This document shows, one piece after another, positions 8,152 through 17,670 of a DNA stretch of 64,000 nt; the stretch's first letter is position 1, and the number at the start of each line of letters is the position of its first letter. A program made the translations under genes and the position numbers. The DNA is from Tellurirhabdus rosea (lineage in GTDB: Bacteria > Bacteroidota > Bacteroidia > Cytophagales > Spirosomataceae). The DNA lies in contig NZ_CP111085.1 in NCBI RefSeq assembly GCF_026278345.1, forward strand, positions 3,985,501 through 4,049,500. Reading direction: 5' to 3'. The notes under the pieces were generated by a model. That model saw only the letters and a program-made list of their open reading frames with translations. It ran no database searches and was not told the origin of the DNA.

Positions 8152-9315
8152 ATGAACACGCTTTCCCGTCGAAACTGGCTCCGTCACGGGGCCCTCCTGA
8201 CCGCCGGTCTGACCGCCGGCCTTCCCCGCTGGAATCCGGCCGCCGCCAACGCCCGCCGCGAACAGGCTCTTTTTGAGGAGTTTGCCCGCCTCGGCCTTCA
8301 GCCGCCTGCCCTCAAAGCCCGGATTGCCTTTAACGAAAATCCGTACGGTCTTTCGCCGAAAGCCAAAGAAGCCCTGCTGGCCGCCGCCGACGCAGGAAAC
8401 CGCTACGCGATGATGGAAACCGGACAGCTCAAACAGCTTATTGCCGAACGGGAAGGAGTAAAACCGCAGAACGTGCTGCTCTCGCCGGGTTCCTCCGAAC
8501 TGCTGGCGGCTACGGCCGTTTACTACACGGGCAGCGCGGCCAAGGGCGCGGGCGGAAAGATTCTGACCAGCCAGTTTACCTACGACGATCTGCTGGAATG
8601 CGTTCGGGCCTTCGGGGCGCAGGTGGAGGCGCTGCCGCTGAAAAACTTTGGCTTCGACCTGGCGGCGATGCGCGGCAAACTAACGCCCGACACCAAACTC
8701 GTTTACATCTGCAATCCCAACAATCCCACCGGCACCGTGCTGCCTCCGGACGAACTGACGGCCTTCTGCCGCGAAGTGGCCCCCAAAGCGCCGGTCTTCG
8801 TCGACGAGGCGTATATCGATTTTCTGGAGCCGAAAGACCGTCCGCAACTGCCGAAACTCATCAACGAAGGCCTGAACGTGATGGTCGCCCGGACGTTCTC
8901 CAAGATTCACGGCTTCGCAGGACTGCGGCTGGGCTACGCCATCGGACCGGCCAAACTGGTCGAGGACTTCAAGCGGTACAGCCGTTCGGAATGGGATGTG
9001 TCCGTGACAACGATCATGGCCGGCATCGCCAGCCTACAGGACGAAAAATGGCAGATGTACTGCCGCGCCGAGAACACCAAAGGCCGCGAGACGCTTTACA
9101 AAACGCTGAAAGCCTTGGATTACGAGTACGTGCCCTCCGGGGCCAACTTCGTGCTGTTCCCCATTCGCATGAAGCCCAAATCCTTCGAAACCGCCATGTT
9201 CCGGGAAGGCATTATGGTGTCCACGCGCGAACACGACCGCCAGCCCTTCTGCCGCGTCAGCATCGGCAACGAAGCCGAAATGACCGCCTTCGCCAAAGCC
9301 CTTAAGGAATTATAA
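8152..9315 (+). CDS. HisC-like class I/II aminotransferase with Tat signal
   Basis: Seen: 387 residues. The N-terminus SRRNWLRHG followed by an Ala/Leu/Gly-rich stretch is a twin-arginine signal. The rest is a fold-type I PLP enzyme of the histidinol-phosphate aminotransferase group: NENPYG near residue 62, CNPNNPTGT, FVDEAYIDF, and TFSKIHGFAGLRLGY with PLP-binding Lys251. Family knowledge: HisC transfers an amino group from glutamate to imidazole-acetol phosphate in the cytosol. A Tat-exported version cannot be serving histidine synthesis there, so a periplasmic role with another substrate is inferred. There are no his genes nearby. Confidence 0.88.
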   Translation: MNTLSRRNWLRHGALLTAGLTAGLPRWNPAAANARREQALFEEFARLGLQPPALKARIAFNENPYGLSPKAKEALLAAADAGNRYAMMETGQLKQLIAEREGVKPQNVLLSPGSSELLAATAVYYTGSAAKGAGGKILTSQFTYDDLLECVRAFGAQVEALPLKNFGFDLAAMRGKLTPDTKLVYICNPNNPTGTVLPPDELTAFCREVAPKAPVFVDEAYIDFLEPKDRPQLPKLINEGLNVMVARTFSKIHGFAGLRLGYAIGPAKLVEDFKRYSRSEWDVSVTTIMAGIASLQDEKWQMYCRAENTKGRETLYKTLKALDYEYVPSGANFVLFPIRMKPKSFETAMFREGIMVSTREHDRQPFCRVSIGNEAEMTAFAKALKEL

Positions 9316-9320
9316 ATTAG

Positions 9321-9433
9321 GAGTTAAGAGTTAAGAGTTAAGAGTTAAGAGTTAAAAGTTAAAAGTTGCTCCGCTTAGCCAGATTTCTGAATCAGCAGAG
9401 CAACTTTTAACTCTTAACTTTTAACTCTTAACT
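9321..9433. repeat. Short-word inverted repeat (hairpin H2)
   Basis: Left arm 9321-9371 is four GAGTTAA heptamers then AAGTTAA-like copies; right arm 9398-9433 is the complement. Apex GCTCCGCTTAGC. It fills the gap between the convergent aminotransferase and SDR genes. Confidence 0.9.
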
Positions 9434-9435
9434 TT

Positions 9436-10203
9436 TTAAAGTCCAAGAGCCAGGAAGCCTCCGTCTACGGCGAGCGTTTGTCCGGTGATGTAGCCGGCGG
9501 CGGGGAGGCAGAGGAAGGCGGCGGCGGCGGCGACTTCGGCGGGCTCGCCCACGCGGCCCATCGGCGTGCGCTCCAGAATTTTCTGAAGCCGTTCGGGGTT
9601 GGTCAGGACGGGTTCGGCCAGCGGCGTCCGGATGTACCAGGGCGCTACGGCGTTGACCCGAACGCTGTCCGGCGCCCATTCGACGGCGAGGTATCGCACC
9701 AGCTGGTCGAGGGCGGCTTTGGTGAGGCCATAGGGCGAGCCGCTGCCCACGTGCCGGAACCCGGCCACCGACGTGATGAACACCACGCTGGCCTGTCCGG
9801 AAGCCTTCAGCAGCGGGTAGGCGGCCTGCGTGAGGTCGAAGGCGGAGCGGAGGTTGGTGTTCAGGATGTGGTCCAGCTCGCCGGGCGTGTAATCGGCAGT
9901 CGGCTTGCGGATGTTGGTGCCGACGTTATTGACCAGAATATCCAGTCCGCCCCAAACGGTTTTAACCGTTTCCAGCAGGCCCACAGCCACACCCGGCTGG
10001 CTCACGTCGGCGGCCAGACCCTCAACCACAAAGCCCTGTTGCCGGTATTCTTCCACTTGTTTTGCTAAAAGCACAGCGTCGCGGGCGACAAGGAACACGC
10101 TTGCGCCCAGTTCAAACAACTGCCTGACGATTGCCTCGCCAATGCCTTTGGTGCCGCCCGTGACGAGCGCACGGCGGCCGTTTAGTTGCCAGGATGGATT
10201 CAT
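9436..10203 (-). CDS. SDR family oxidoreductase (tropinone-reductase-like)
   Basis: Seen: 255 residues. The Rossmann motif TGGTKGIG is near residue 15 and NNVGTN near residue 90. A catalytic Ser lies in VVFITSVAG, and Tyr-x3-Lys is in SPYGLTKAA, with the C-terminal GQTLAVDGG loop. All classical SDR residues are present. [11 protein letters not shown] is typical of the plant tropinone-reductase-like branch, which is broad in substrates. Probably a cytosolic NAD(P)H-dependent ketone/alcohol oxidoreductase of unknown substrate. The gene is flanked on both sides by short-word hairpins (9321-9433 and 10211-10302), the closest 2 bp from the stop codon. Confidence 0.88.
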   Translation of the reverse strand: MNPSWQLNGRRALVTGGTKGIGEAIVRQLFELGASVFLVARDAVLLAKQVEEYRQQGFVVEGLAADVSQPGVAVGLLETVKTVWGGLDILVNNVGTNIRKPTADYTPGELDHILNTNLRSAFDLTQAAYPLLKASGQASVVFITSVAGFRHVGSGSPYGLTKAALDQLVRYLAVEWAPDSVRVNAVAPWYIRTPLAEPVLTNPERLQKILERTPMGRVGEPAEVAAAAAFLCLPAAGYITGQTLAVDGGFLALGL

Positions 10204-10210
10204 GAAAATC

Positions 10211-10302
10211 GTTTATGGTTTAAGGTTTAGCGTTTAAAATTGCTCCGCCTCAATGAGAAGTCGGTAAAGAAGCGGAGCAACCTTAAACGCTAAACAATAA
10301 AC
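10211..10302. repeat. Short-word inverted repeat (hairpin H3)
   Basis: Left arm 10211-10248 is GTTTAAG/GTTTAGC-like heptamers ending TTGCTCCGC; right arm 10272-10302 starts GCGGAGCAA and mirrors it. It lies upstream of the SDR start codon. Confidence 0.9.
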
Positions 10303-10350
10303 TCTGAACATTTGCGGGCAAACTTACGAAGAGCCGCCCGTAGAATTGCT

Positions 10351-10382
10351 TTTGGCAAAGCGTCGGGGGTTTGGTAATTTTA
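10351..10382 (+). promoter_or_regulatory. Putative Bacteroidota-type promoter
   Basis: TTTG at 10351-10354, a 20-nt spacer, then TAATTTTA at 10375-10382, close to the TTTG/TAnnTTTG consensus. It would serve the M16 peptidase pair 100 bp downstream. Confidence 0.45.
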
Positions 10383-10485
10383 GCGTTTTGCCGGGGCGGG
10401 GTTTCTTTTTCTCGCAGCGGCGAACCGTCAATCTGCGGGAAAAACAACCCGAAAACCCAACAATAACGTAACTCCTTATCACAAT

Positions 10486-11835
10486 ATGATTAACCTGAAA
10501 AGGCTGCTAACCGGCGCCGCACTGGCCACCACCCTCTGGCAGGGTAGCATGGCCCAGAACAAGTCGCGACCGGAAGACGTCCAGACGTTCACGCTCAAAA
10601 ACGGCATGAAGTTTCTGGTCCTCGAAGATCACTCCATCCCCAACGCCAATTTTTACGTATTCTGGAAAGTCGGCTCCCGCAACGAGGTGCACGGCATTAC
10701 CGGCCTGTCGCACTTTTTTGAACACATGATGTTCAACGGGTCTAAAAAGTACGGCCCGAAGCAGTTTGACCGGGTGATGGAAGCCAACGGCGGCTCCAAC
10801 AACGCCTACACGACTCAGAACGTGACGGTATACACCGACTGGTTCCAGAGCGGGGCTCTCCAGACAATCTTCGACCTCGAAGCCGACCGGATTGCCAACC
10901 TGTCCATCGACCCCAAAATGGTCGAAAGCGAGCGGGGCGTGGTGCTTTCCGAGCGCAGCACGGGCCTCGAAAACAGCAACTACCGGCTGCTGAGCGAACT
11001 GGTTCAGTCCGTGGCGTTTGTCGAACACCCGTACATGTTCCCCGTCATCGGCTTTGAGTCGGACATTAAAAAATGGTCGCAACAGGACCTGGAGACGTAT
11101 TTCCGGACCTATTACGCGCCGAACAACGCCGTGGCGGTCATCGTCGGCGACGTGACGCCTGCGCAGGTCCGGAAGCTGGCCGAGCAGTACATCGAGCCCA
11201 TCCCGACGGGTAAACTGCCCGAGTCGCTGCGGACCGTAGAGCCGCCCCAGAACGGGGAGCGCCGCGCCGTAACGTACAAGGACATCTCGACGCCCAACAT
11301 CCTGCTGGCTTATCATACGCCCGAAAACAGCCATGCCGACTACTACGCCCTCGACCTGCTGAGCAGCGTGCTCACCGCGGGCAACTCGTCCCGACTTGTG
11401 AAATCGCTGGTGATGGACACGACCGTGGCTTCACGGGTATTCAGCAACCTCGGCGAAGGCTTCGACCCGAACCTGTTCACCGTCTACGCCGTAGCGGGCA
11501 GCGGCGTGTCGGCCGAAGCGCTCGAAAAAGCCGTTCTGGACCAGATCGATAAGGTGGTGAAGGACGGCGTGACGGACAAGGAATTGCAGAAGCTGAAAAA
11601 CCAGAAGCTGATGGAATTTTACCGGACGATGGAAACCATCAACGGCAAGGCCAACAGCCTCGGCACCTACGAGCTGTTTTTCGGCGATTACAAAAAACTG
11701 TACGAAGCGCCGTCGCTCTACGAAAAAGTGACGAAAGAAGACATCCAGCGCGTAGCGGCCAAATACCTGACTACCCGCAACCGAACCGTAGGCCACCTTT
11801 TACCCGAAACAAAACCCGCCGCCGGAGCCAATTAA
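10486..11835 (+). CDS. M16 family zinc metallopeptidase, catalytic partner
   Basis: Seen: 449 residues with a signal peptide ending near SMAQ. The inverted zinc motif HxxEH is His76-Phe-Phe-Glu79-His80, with a likely third ligand Glu156, 80 residues after His76 in an ERGVVLSER segment. Two M16 half-domains follow (peptidase and inactive half). Family knowledge: bacterial M16B enzymes act as heterodimers of one catalytic and one non-catalytic chain and degrade peptides in the periplasm. The next gene, 12 bp on, is that partner. Confidence 0.92.
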   Translation: MINLKRLLTGAALATTLWQGSMAQNKSRPEDVQTFTLKNGMKFLVLEDHSIPNANFYVFWKVGSRNEVHGITGLSHFFEHMMFNGSKKYGPKQFDRVMEANGGSNNAYTTQNVTVYTDWFQSGALQTIFDLEADRIANLSIDPKMVESERGVVLSERSTGLENSNYRLLSELVQSVAFVEHPYMFPVIGFESDIKKWSQQDLETYFRTYYAPNNAVAVIVGDVTPAQVRKLAEQYIEPIPTGKLPESLRTVEPPQNGERRAVTYKDISTPNILLAYHTPENSHADYYALDLLSSVLTAGNSSRLVKSLVMDTTVASRVFSNLGEGFDPNLFTVYAVAGSGVSAEALEKAVLDQIDKVVKDGVTDKELQKLKNQKLMEFYRTMETINGKANSLGTYELFFGDYKKLYEAPSLYEKVTKEDIQRVAAKYLTTRNRTVGHLLPETKPAAGAN

Positions 11836-11847
11836 GTCATCCTATTC

Positions 11848-13224
11848 ATGAAAAAAATAGTTTCTCTTTGCATCGCCCTGCTCGTGACCGGGGCGGCCGT
11901 GGCACAGACGTTTAAAGTGCCGCCTTATCAGAAATTTAAGCTTAAAAACGGCCTGACGGTGTACCTGATGGAACAGCACGAAGTGCCGCTGATCAACGTG
12001 TCGGTGGCGTTCGATGCGGGTTCGGTAAAGGACGCGGGCCGCTACGGACTGGCTACCATGACCGCCGAGGCCCTGCTGTTCGGCAGTTCGAAATACACCA
12101 AAGCGCAGATTGAAGAAGAAACCGAATACGTCGGGGCCGACCTGAGCACGTTCGCCGGTCGCGAAGTGGCCAAACTGACGGCCTCGTTTGCGGTGAAAGA
12201 TGCCGATAAACTGCTGAATATCATCCAGGACGTGGTGACGAAGCCCGCTTTCGACCCGGCTGAGTTTGACAAGTACAAACAGCGGCAGATCCTGAGCCTG
12301 ACGCAGCAGAAAGAAAGCCCGCGCTCGGTCATTGGGTCGTACTTCAACCGCTTCATTTACGGCGAACACCCGTACGCCAATCCGCTGTCGGGCACGCAGT
12401 CGACGGTGGAGAAAATCTCGGTGGCCGACGTCCGGGCGTTTTATCAGAAAGAGTACACGGCCGACCGGGCGGCCATTGCCGTCGTGGGCGATTTCAATTC
12501 GGCCGATATGAAAAAGCGGCTCACAGCCCTGTTCGGCGGCTGGAAAACGGCGGCGGCTACCGCCCCGAAGCTGGCCGAGCCGGTGGTGGCGTTCAACGAA
12601 AACCGGCTGCTGCTGGTCAACAAGCCGGACGCGCGGGAAACGACCTTCATGATCGGCGGCAAAGGCATCACGCAAAACAACCCGGACTATATTCCGGTGG
12701 TGGTGGTGAACACGATTCTGGGCGGGCGCTTCACGTCCTGGCTCAACGACGCCCTGCGGGTGAACTCCGGCCTGACCTACGGGGCCAACAGCCGCTTTGC
12801 CACGTTCAAAAACAGCGGTACGTTCGCCATTTCGACCTTTACCAAAACCAGCTCGACCACCGAGGCCGTAGACCTCGCGTTACAGGTCCTGGACAGCCTG
12901 CACCGGACCGGAATTGACGCCAAAACGCTGGAATCGGCCAAAAACTACATCAAAGCCGACTTTCCGCCCCGCTACGAATCCGCTGGCGAACTGGCCAATC
13001 TGCTGACGGACATGTTCAGCCTCGGCTTCGACGAGTCGTTTATCAACAATTTTCAGAAGAATGTTGATGGCCTCACCCTGGAGCGCACCCGGCAGATCAT
13101 CGACACGTATTTTCCGAAAAAAGCCCTGCAATTTGTCCTCATCGGCCGGGCCGACGCGATTCGGGATAAGGTGAAAAAGTATGGCAATCTGACGGAGAAG
13201 GAGATCAAGACGGAAGGGTTTTAA
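11848..13224 (+). CDS. M16 family peptidase-like protein, non-catalytic partner
   Basis: Seen: 458 residues, signal peptide ending AVAQ near residue 20. It has the M16 fold and the same domain order as the gene before it. Where HxxEH should be, it reads GLATMTAEALLFG, so the zinc site is lost. The second-half motif RFTSWLNDALRVNSGLTYGA, an R/Y pair that helps bind substrate, is kept. This split is the usual arrangement of bacterial M16B pairs, so a heterodimer with the preceding gene is inferred. Same operon, 12 bp gap. A terminator-like stem follows. Confidence 0.92.
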   Translation: MKKIVSLCIALLVTGAAVAQTFKVPPYQKFKLKNGLTVYLMEQHEVPLINVSVAFDAGSVKDAGRYGLATMTAEALLFGSSKYTKAQIEEETEYVGADLSTFAGREVAKLTASFAVKDADKLLNIIQDVVTKPAFDPAEFDKYKQRQILSLTQQKESPRSVIGSYFNRFIYGEHPYANPLSGTQSTVEKISVADVRAFYQKEYTADRAAIAVVGDFNSADMKKRLTALFGGWKTAAATAPKLAEPVVAFNENRLLLVNKPDARETTFMIGGKGITQNNPDYIPVVVVNTILGGRFTSWLNDALRVNSGLTYGANSRFATFKNSGTFAISTFTKTSSTTEAVDLALQVLDSLHRTGIDAKTLESAKNYIKADFPPRYESAGELANLLTDMFSLGFDESFINNFQKNVDGLTLERTRQIIDTYFPKKALQFVLIGRADAIRDKVKKYGNLTEKEIKTEGF

Positions 13225-13245
13225 CCCTGCGCAGTCTCCGTAACG

Positions 13246-13290
13246 GGCTTACGCTTTGCTCAGCATCGGGCGAGGCGTAGGCCTTTTTTA
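13246..13290. terminator. Bidirectional terminator
   Basis: Stem GGCTTACGC (13246-13254) with GCGTAGGCC (13275-13283), one G-U pair, then a T-run to 13289. It lies between the convergent M16 and M23-like genes. Confidence 0.75.
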
Positions 13291-13297
13291 TTAGGCT

Positions 13298-14224
13298 TTA
13301 CTTTCCTTTCTGCCGCCGTCGGGCCGCCTCCCGCTTGGATAACTCCTGAAACAGCACGGTTTCGGGCCGCACGGCTTCGTACGTCTGCTGGTTGGTCAGG
13401 GCGGTGCCCTGGTCTTGCCCCTGAACGGCAAAAACGGGCTTTACGTGCTGGAATTTGTAGCTTGTCTCCTGCGTGCCGACCGTTTTACGGGCCAGAAAAT
13501 AAACCGAAAAAAACAGTGAGGGCCCGCCCGTAAAATTCTCTCCGCCAATCAGGCCGATGGGCTGGCCTGATTCCACCACATCGCCCGGTTTGACCCAGAT
13601 CTGGCCTTTTTTCAGCTTGTCGTAGCGGGCAAAAGTGCCGTCGGCCTGGAAAATTTCCACAAAATTGGTCTCGCGCGAAAACCACAGTTCCTGTCCGGCC
13701 GGTTCGACGGCGTCGCGGAGGTCGGAGACCGTGCCCCGGCGGGCGGCAAAAATCGTGTCGCCGGGCTGAAGTTTAAAGGCCAGAGAATAAAAACCCTCGG
13801 CCCGTTCTTTCCCCATCGCCTCACCGATGGGCTTTGTCTCGGAGGCCAGCACCTTTTTCCCGGTCGCTACGGGCAGCAGATAGACGAAGTCGGCGGGGGC
13901 CTTGCTCATGAGCCGACCTTTGTAGGACGTATAGGAATACTGAAAAGACGGCTGGCCGTTCGCGCTGGCTTTCAGGGTGAACAGGCGCCCCTGCCCCGGC
14001 CGGACGGCACCGGTGTAGGGCAGCGAACAGGAACAGGTGAGGCCCTGCAGACTCGAAAAATTGACGACAACCGTATAATCGCAGTAATTCGAATTGACAA
14101 AGGAAGACGTGTGATCGTTGGTCGAGGCGTCCCGCGTGTAACTGATCTGGACGCGGTCGCCCTGGGCGAAGGCCGGAAGCCAACCGGACAGCAGGAAGGC
14201 AAAAAGAAAAGAGAGCAGGCGCAT
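13298..14224 (-). CDS. Exported M23 (LytM)-like protein lacking zinc ligands
   Basis: Seen: 308 residues, signal peptide ending near FAQ (21). The LytM fold is recognisable from about 140 to 245: FAARRGTVSDL, then ARYDKLKKGQIWVKPGDVV, then GQPIGLIGG. The catalytic residues are not there. The usual first His and Asp positions read Tyr146 and Phe150, YxHL reads YDKL (201-204), and PHLHF reads PSLFF (235-239). It is therefore probably an inactive LytM domain. Family knowledge: degenerate LytM proteins such as EnvC activate amidases rather than cutting peptidoglycan. An N-terminal beta domain with three Cys (about 48-66) precedes it. The C-terminus is strongly basic. Confidence 0.78.
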   Translation of the reverse strand: MRLLSFLFAFLLSGWLPAFAQGDRVQISYTRDASTNDHTSSFVNSNYCDYTVVVNFSSLQGLTCSCSLPYTGAVRPGQGRLFTLKASANGQPSFQYSYTSYKGRLMSKAPADFVYLLPVATGKKVLASETKPIGEAMGKERAEGFYSLAFKLQPGDTIFAARRGTVSDLRDAVEPAGQELWFSRETNFVEIFQADGTFARYDKLKKGQIWVKPGDVVESGQPIGLIGGENFTGGPSLFFSVYFLARKTVGTQETSYKFQHVKPVFAVQGQDQGTALTNQQTYEAVRPETVLFQELSKREAARRRQKGK

Positions 14225-14453
14225 GGCGGTAAGGAAAAGTGGTGCTCAAAACTGCAATTATCCCCGAAAATCGAAATTGATAAAAATCATTTTGAGTTAA
14301 CGGTAGCCGTGCTAAACAAAACCGTTCGCGCCAGTCCGGCGGAGGGTTTAAGGCCGTTTTCTGATAATTAGGCCTCCGAACGGTTAAGTATTCTTCCTTT
14401 CTGTCTTTTATGCTAAATTCAGAGGTTATAGCCCATACTTGCCAACTCTACTC

Positions 14454-17400
14454 ATGATGAATTTGCTACCGGTGCGATTCACCCGAAAAGCCGCCCTGCT
14501 GTCGGCCGCGGGTCTGCTTGTGGGAGGAACGCTCATCAGCGCCTACCAGAACACCAATCCGGGGCTGGGGTCCCGGCCTTTTCTGACCGAATTCTTTGCG
14601 GGTCTTTCCGACGATGACAAGCACGACCCGAAATATGCCGTTGCCGCTCTGGACGTAGCGCCCGGCCTCGAAGCCACCCTGTTTGCGGCCGAGCCGATGC
14701 TGACCAACCCGACCAACATCGACGTGGATGCGCGCGGACGGGTCTGGGTTTGCGAAGCCTATAACTACCGCCCCGCGATCACGGGCAACCCGACCCACCA
14801 GGAAGGCGACCGGATCGTGATTCTGGAAGATACGAACGAAGACGGCAAGGCCGAAAAACAGACGATTTTCTACCAGGGGCCCGAACTCCAGTCGCCGCTC
14901 GGCATCTGGGTGCAGGGCAAACGGGTCATCGTCGCCAACAGTCCCAATATCTACGTCTTTACGGACGAAAACGGGGACGATAAAGCCGACAAAAAAGAGA
15001 TTCTGTTTACGGGTCTGAGCGGCGAGCAGCACGACCACGGCATGCACACCTTCGTGTTCGGACCGGATGGCAAATGGTATTTCAACTTCGGGAACGAAGG
15101 CAAACAGATTCGGGATAAAGACGGCAAACCGCTGTTCGACCGCTCGACGGGCCGCGAAATCGACACGAAAAACTACCGGCAGGGCATGGTCTTCCGCTGC
15201 AACCCGGACGGGTCGGAAATGGAAGTGCTGGGCCATAATTTCCGGAACAACTACGAAGTGGCGCTGGACTCGTACGGCACCATGTGGCAGTCGGACAACG
15301 ACGACGATGGCAACAAGGGCGTGCGCATCAACTACGTGATGGAGTACGGCAACTACGGCTACACCGACGAAATGACGGGCGCGGGCTGGCAGGCCAACCG
15401 GACCAACATCGAACCCGAAATTCCGCGCCGCCACTGGCACCTCAACGACCCGGGCGTGGTGCCGAACCTGTTGCAGACGGGCGCGGGCTCACCGACCGGC
15501 ATCATCGTTTACGAAGGAAAATTGCTGCCGAAACAGTTTCAGAATCAGGTGATTCACTGCGATGCCGGTCCCAATGTGGTCCGGGCGTATCCGGTGCAGA
15601 ACGACGGGGCGGGGTACAAGGCGGAGATCGTCAACGTCCTGCACGGTGCCCGCAACCAGTGGTTCCGTCCCTCCGACGTGTGCGTCGCGCCGGACGGTTC
15701 GCTGATGGTATCCGACTGGTACGACCCCGGCGTGGGCGGCCACCAGGCGGGCGATCTGAACCGCGGCCGGATTTTCCGCGTCGCTCCGCCCAACACGCCT
15801 TACCGCATGCCGAAAGTGGACCTGACGACGACGGCGGGCGCCATCGAAGCCCTGCAAAGTCCGAACATGGCGATCCGCTACACCGCCTGGAACAAGCTGC
15901 ATGACCTGGGTGCCGGGGCCGAAAAAGACCTGGCTAAATTTTACAAATCGGCGGCCGATTCGCGCATGAAAGCCCGGGCCCTCTGGCTGCTGAGCAAACT
16001 GGACGAGAAAAAGGCCCGCAAACACGTTGAAGCGGCCCTGAAAGACGCCGACCCCAACCTGCGCATCACGGCTCTCCGCGCCGCCCGCCAGCTGAAAGGC
16101 GACGTGACGCCGTACATCCGGCAACTGGTCAACGATACCGACCCGCAGGTCCGCCGCGAGTGCGCGCTGGCCCTGCACCGCAACAACACCCCCGAAGCGG
16201 CCGACCTCTGGGCCCAGCTGGCGATGCGCCACGACGGCAAAGACCGCTGGTACCTCGAAGCCCTCGGCATCGGAGCCGACGGGCAGTGGGACCGCTTTTA
16301 TTCGGCCTGGCTGAAACGCGCCGGGGCCAACCCCATCGGGACGGAAGCCGGAAAAGATCTGGTCTGGCGCGCCCGGACCAAAGAATCGGTACCGCTGCTG
16401 GCTCGTCTGGCCGGTGATCCTCAGACCGACCTGAGCCAGCGGCTCCGGTACTTCCGGGCGTTCGACTTCAACCCCGGAGCCACCGAGAAATCGAACGCGC
16501 TGCTGAGTATCCTCAACGCCAATCCGAACGACAGCCAGATTACAAAACTGGCCCTGCGGCACCTCGACCCGGCTTTTGTGAAGCAGACGCCCGCGGCAAT
16601 GGCGTCGCTGCAAAAGCTGATGGACGAAGTGTACGGCATGCCGGAGTATATGGAAATGGTAGGGCGCTACGAACCGGCTTCCGAAAACCAGCGGCTGATG
16701 CAGCTGGCCCTCAAAAAATCAATGGAAGGCATGGGTCGGGATGCTTCCCGGCAGTTGCTCAAGCAGAACGGGGCACCGCTGGTGATGGAGGTGATCAACG
16801 GCAGCGACGCCGAAGCAGCCTCCAAAATGGTGATGGCCCTCCGCATGGTCGGCAGCAAAGAATCGCTGGACATGCTGAAAAGTGTGGCGCTGGACGAAAA
16901 ACGGCCCCAGCGGCTCCGGATGGACGCGACCCGCGCCCTCGGTGGCAGCGGCAGCGGCGAAGACCTGGTGATTGCCCTGCTTAAATCGGGCGACATCAAA
17001 GGCGATTACAAAAAGGCGGCCGTGCAGGGCGTGAGCAACGCGTGGCGGCGCTCGATCCGGACCGAGGCGGCATCTTTCCTCGACGTGCCGGCAACGGCGG
17101 AAGGCAAGAAAATGCCCGCCATGACTGAACTGCTCGCCATGAAAGGAGATGCTGGCAAGGGCGTCAGCATTTTCAAGAATAATTGTTCCGTCTGCCACCA
17201 GGTGAACGGGGAAGGCATGGATTTCGGGCCAAAGCTGTCGGAAATCGGCAGTAAATTGCCGAAAGAAGGCCAGTACCTCGCCGTGCTGCACCCGGATGCG
17301 GGCATCAGTTTCGGCTACGAAGGCTGGGAGGTAAAGTTCAAGGATGGCAGCACCGTAACGGGTATTGTTTCCAGCAAGACCGAAACGGACCTGCAGATGA

Positions 17401-17558
17401 AGTTCCCCGGTGGGGTAGTGACCAATTACAAAATGGCTGATGTCAAATCGATGAAGCAGATGGATTCGTCGATGATGCCCTCGGGCCTGCACGAAGCCAT
17501 GTCAACCCAGGAGCTGGTCGATCTGGTGGAGTACCTGGCGACGCTGAAGCGCAAGTAA
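14454..17558 (+). CDS. PVC-type heme-binding CxxCH protein: propeller, HEAT repeats, cytochrome c
   Basis: Seen: 1034 residues from the first of two adjacent ATGs (14454, 14457). After an export signal (about residues 13-33), residues about 60-460 form the membrane-bound-dehydrogenase propeller (NPTNIDVDARGRVWVCEAYNYR, DGSLMVSDWYDPG). Residues about 465-880 are HEAT-like helices. The C-terminal cytochrome c has heme site Cys911-x-x-Cys914-His915 and a later Met-rich stretch. The last part is the 'putative heme-binding' module with GYEGWEVKFKDGSTVTG. Family knowledge: common in Planctomycetes and Cytophagales for periplasmic sugar oxidation. Placed 112 bp before a TIM-barrel isomerase-like gene. 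Confidence 0.92.
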   Translation: MMNLLPVRFTRKAALLSAAGLLVGGTLISAYQNTNPGLGSRPFLTEFFAGLSDDDKHDPKYAVAALDVAPGLEATLFAAEPMLTNPTNIDVDARGRVWVCEAYNYRPAITGNPTHQEGDRIVILEDTNEDGKAEKQTIFYQGPELQSPLGIWVQGKRVIVANSPNIYVFTDENGDDKADKKEILFTGLSGEQHDHGMHTFVFGPDGKWYFNFGNEGKQIRDKDGKPLFDRSTGREIDTKNYRQGMVFRCNPDGSEMEVLGHNFRNNYEVALDSYGTMWQSDNDDDGNKGVRINYVMEYGNYGYTDEMTGAGWQANRTNIEPEIPRRHWHLNDPGVVPNLLQTGAGSPTGIIVYEGKLLPKQFQNQVIHCDAGPNVVRAYPVQNDGAGYKAEIVNVLHGARNQWFRPSDVCVAPDGSLMVSDWYDPGVGGHQAGDLNRGRIFRVAPPNTPYRMPKVDLTTTAGAIEALQSPNMAIRYTAWNKLHDLGAGAEKDLAKFYKSAADSRMKARALWLLSKLDEKKARKHVEAALKDADPNLRITALRAARQLKGDVTPYIRQLVNDTDPQVRRECALALHRNNTPEAADLWAQLAMRHDGKDRWYLEALGIGADGQWDRFYSAWLKRAGANPIGTEAGKDLVWRARTKESVPLLARLAGDPQTDLSQRLRYFRAFDFNPGATEKSNALLSILNANPNDSQITKLALRHLDPAFVKQTPAAMASLQKLMDEVYGMPEYMEMVGRYEPASENQRLMQLALKKSMEGMGRDASRQLLKQNGAPLVMEVINGSDAEAASKMVMALRMVGSKESLDMLKSVALDEKRPQRLRMDATRALGGSGSGEDLVIALLKSGDIKGDYKKAAVQGVSNAWRRSIRTEAASFLDVPATAEGKKMPAMTELLAMKGDAGKGVSIFKNNCSVCHQVNGEGMDFGPKLSEIGSKLPKEGQYLAVLHPDAGISFGYEGWEVKFKDGSTVTGIVSSKTETDLQMKFPGGVVTNYKMADVKSMKQMDSSMMPSGLHEAMSTQELVDLVEYLATLKRK

Positions 17559-17670
17559 CGGTTTGCCTGTCTGATTCGCCTGCCGTAAGTGGCTGAAGTA
17601 ACGGTCAGTCAGGTTGAGCAGATTCGTTTAAAATGAACTAAGTGACTTTTATCCAGAACCCTTTTTTCCC

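Noticed and set aside
9321-9433. Insertion-sequence terminal inverted repeats
   Set aside because: No transposase frame lies between hairpins; the enclosed gene is an ordinary SDR, and no target-site duplication was seen.
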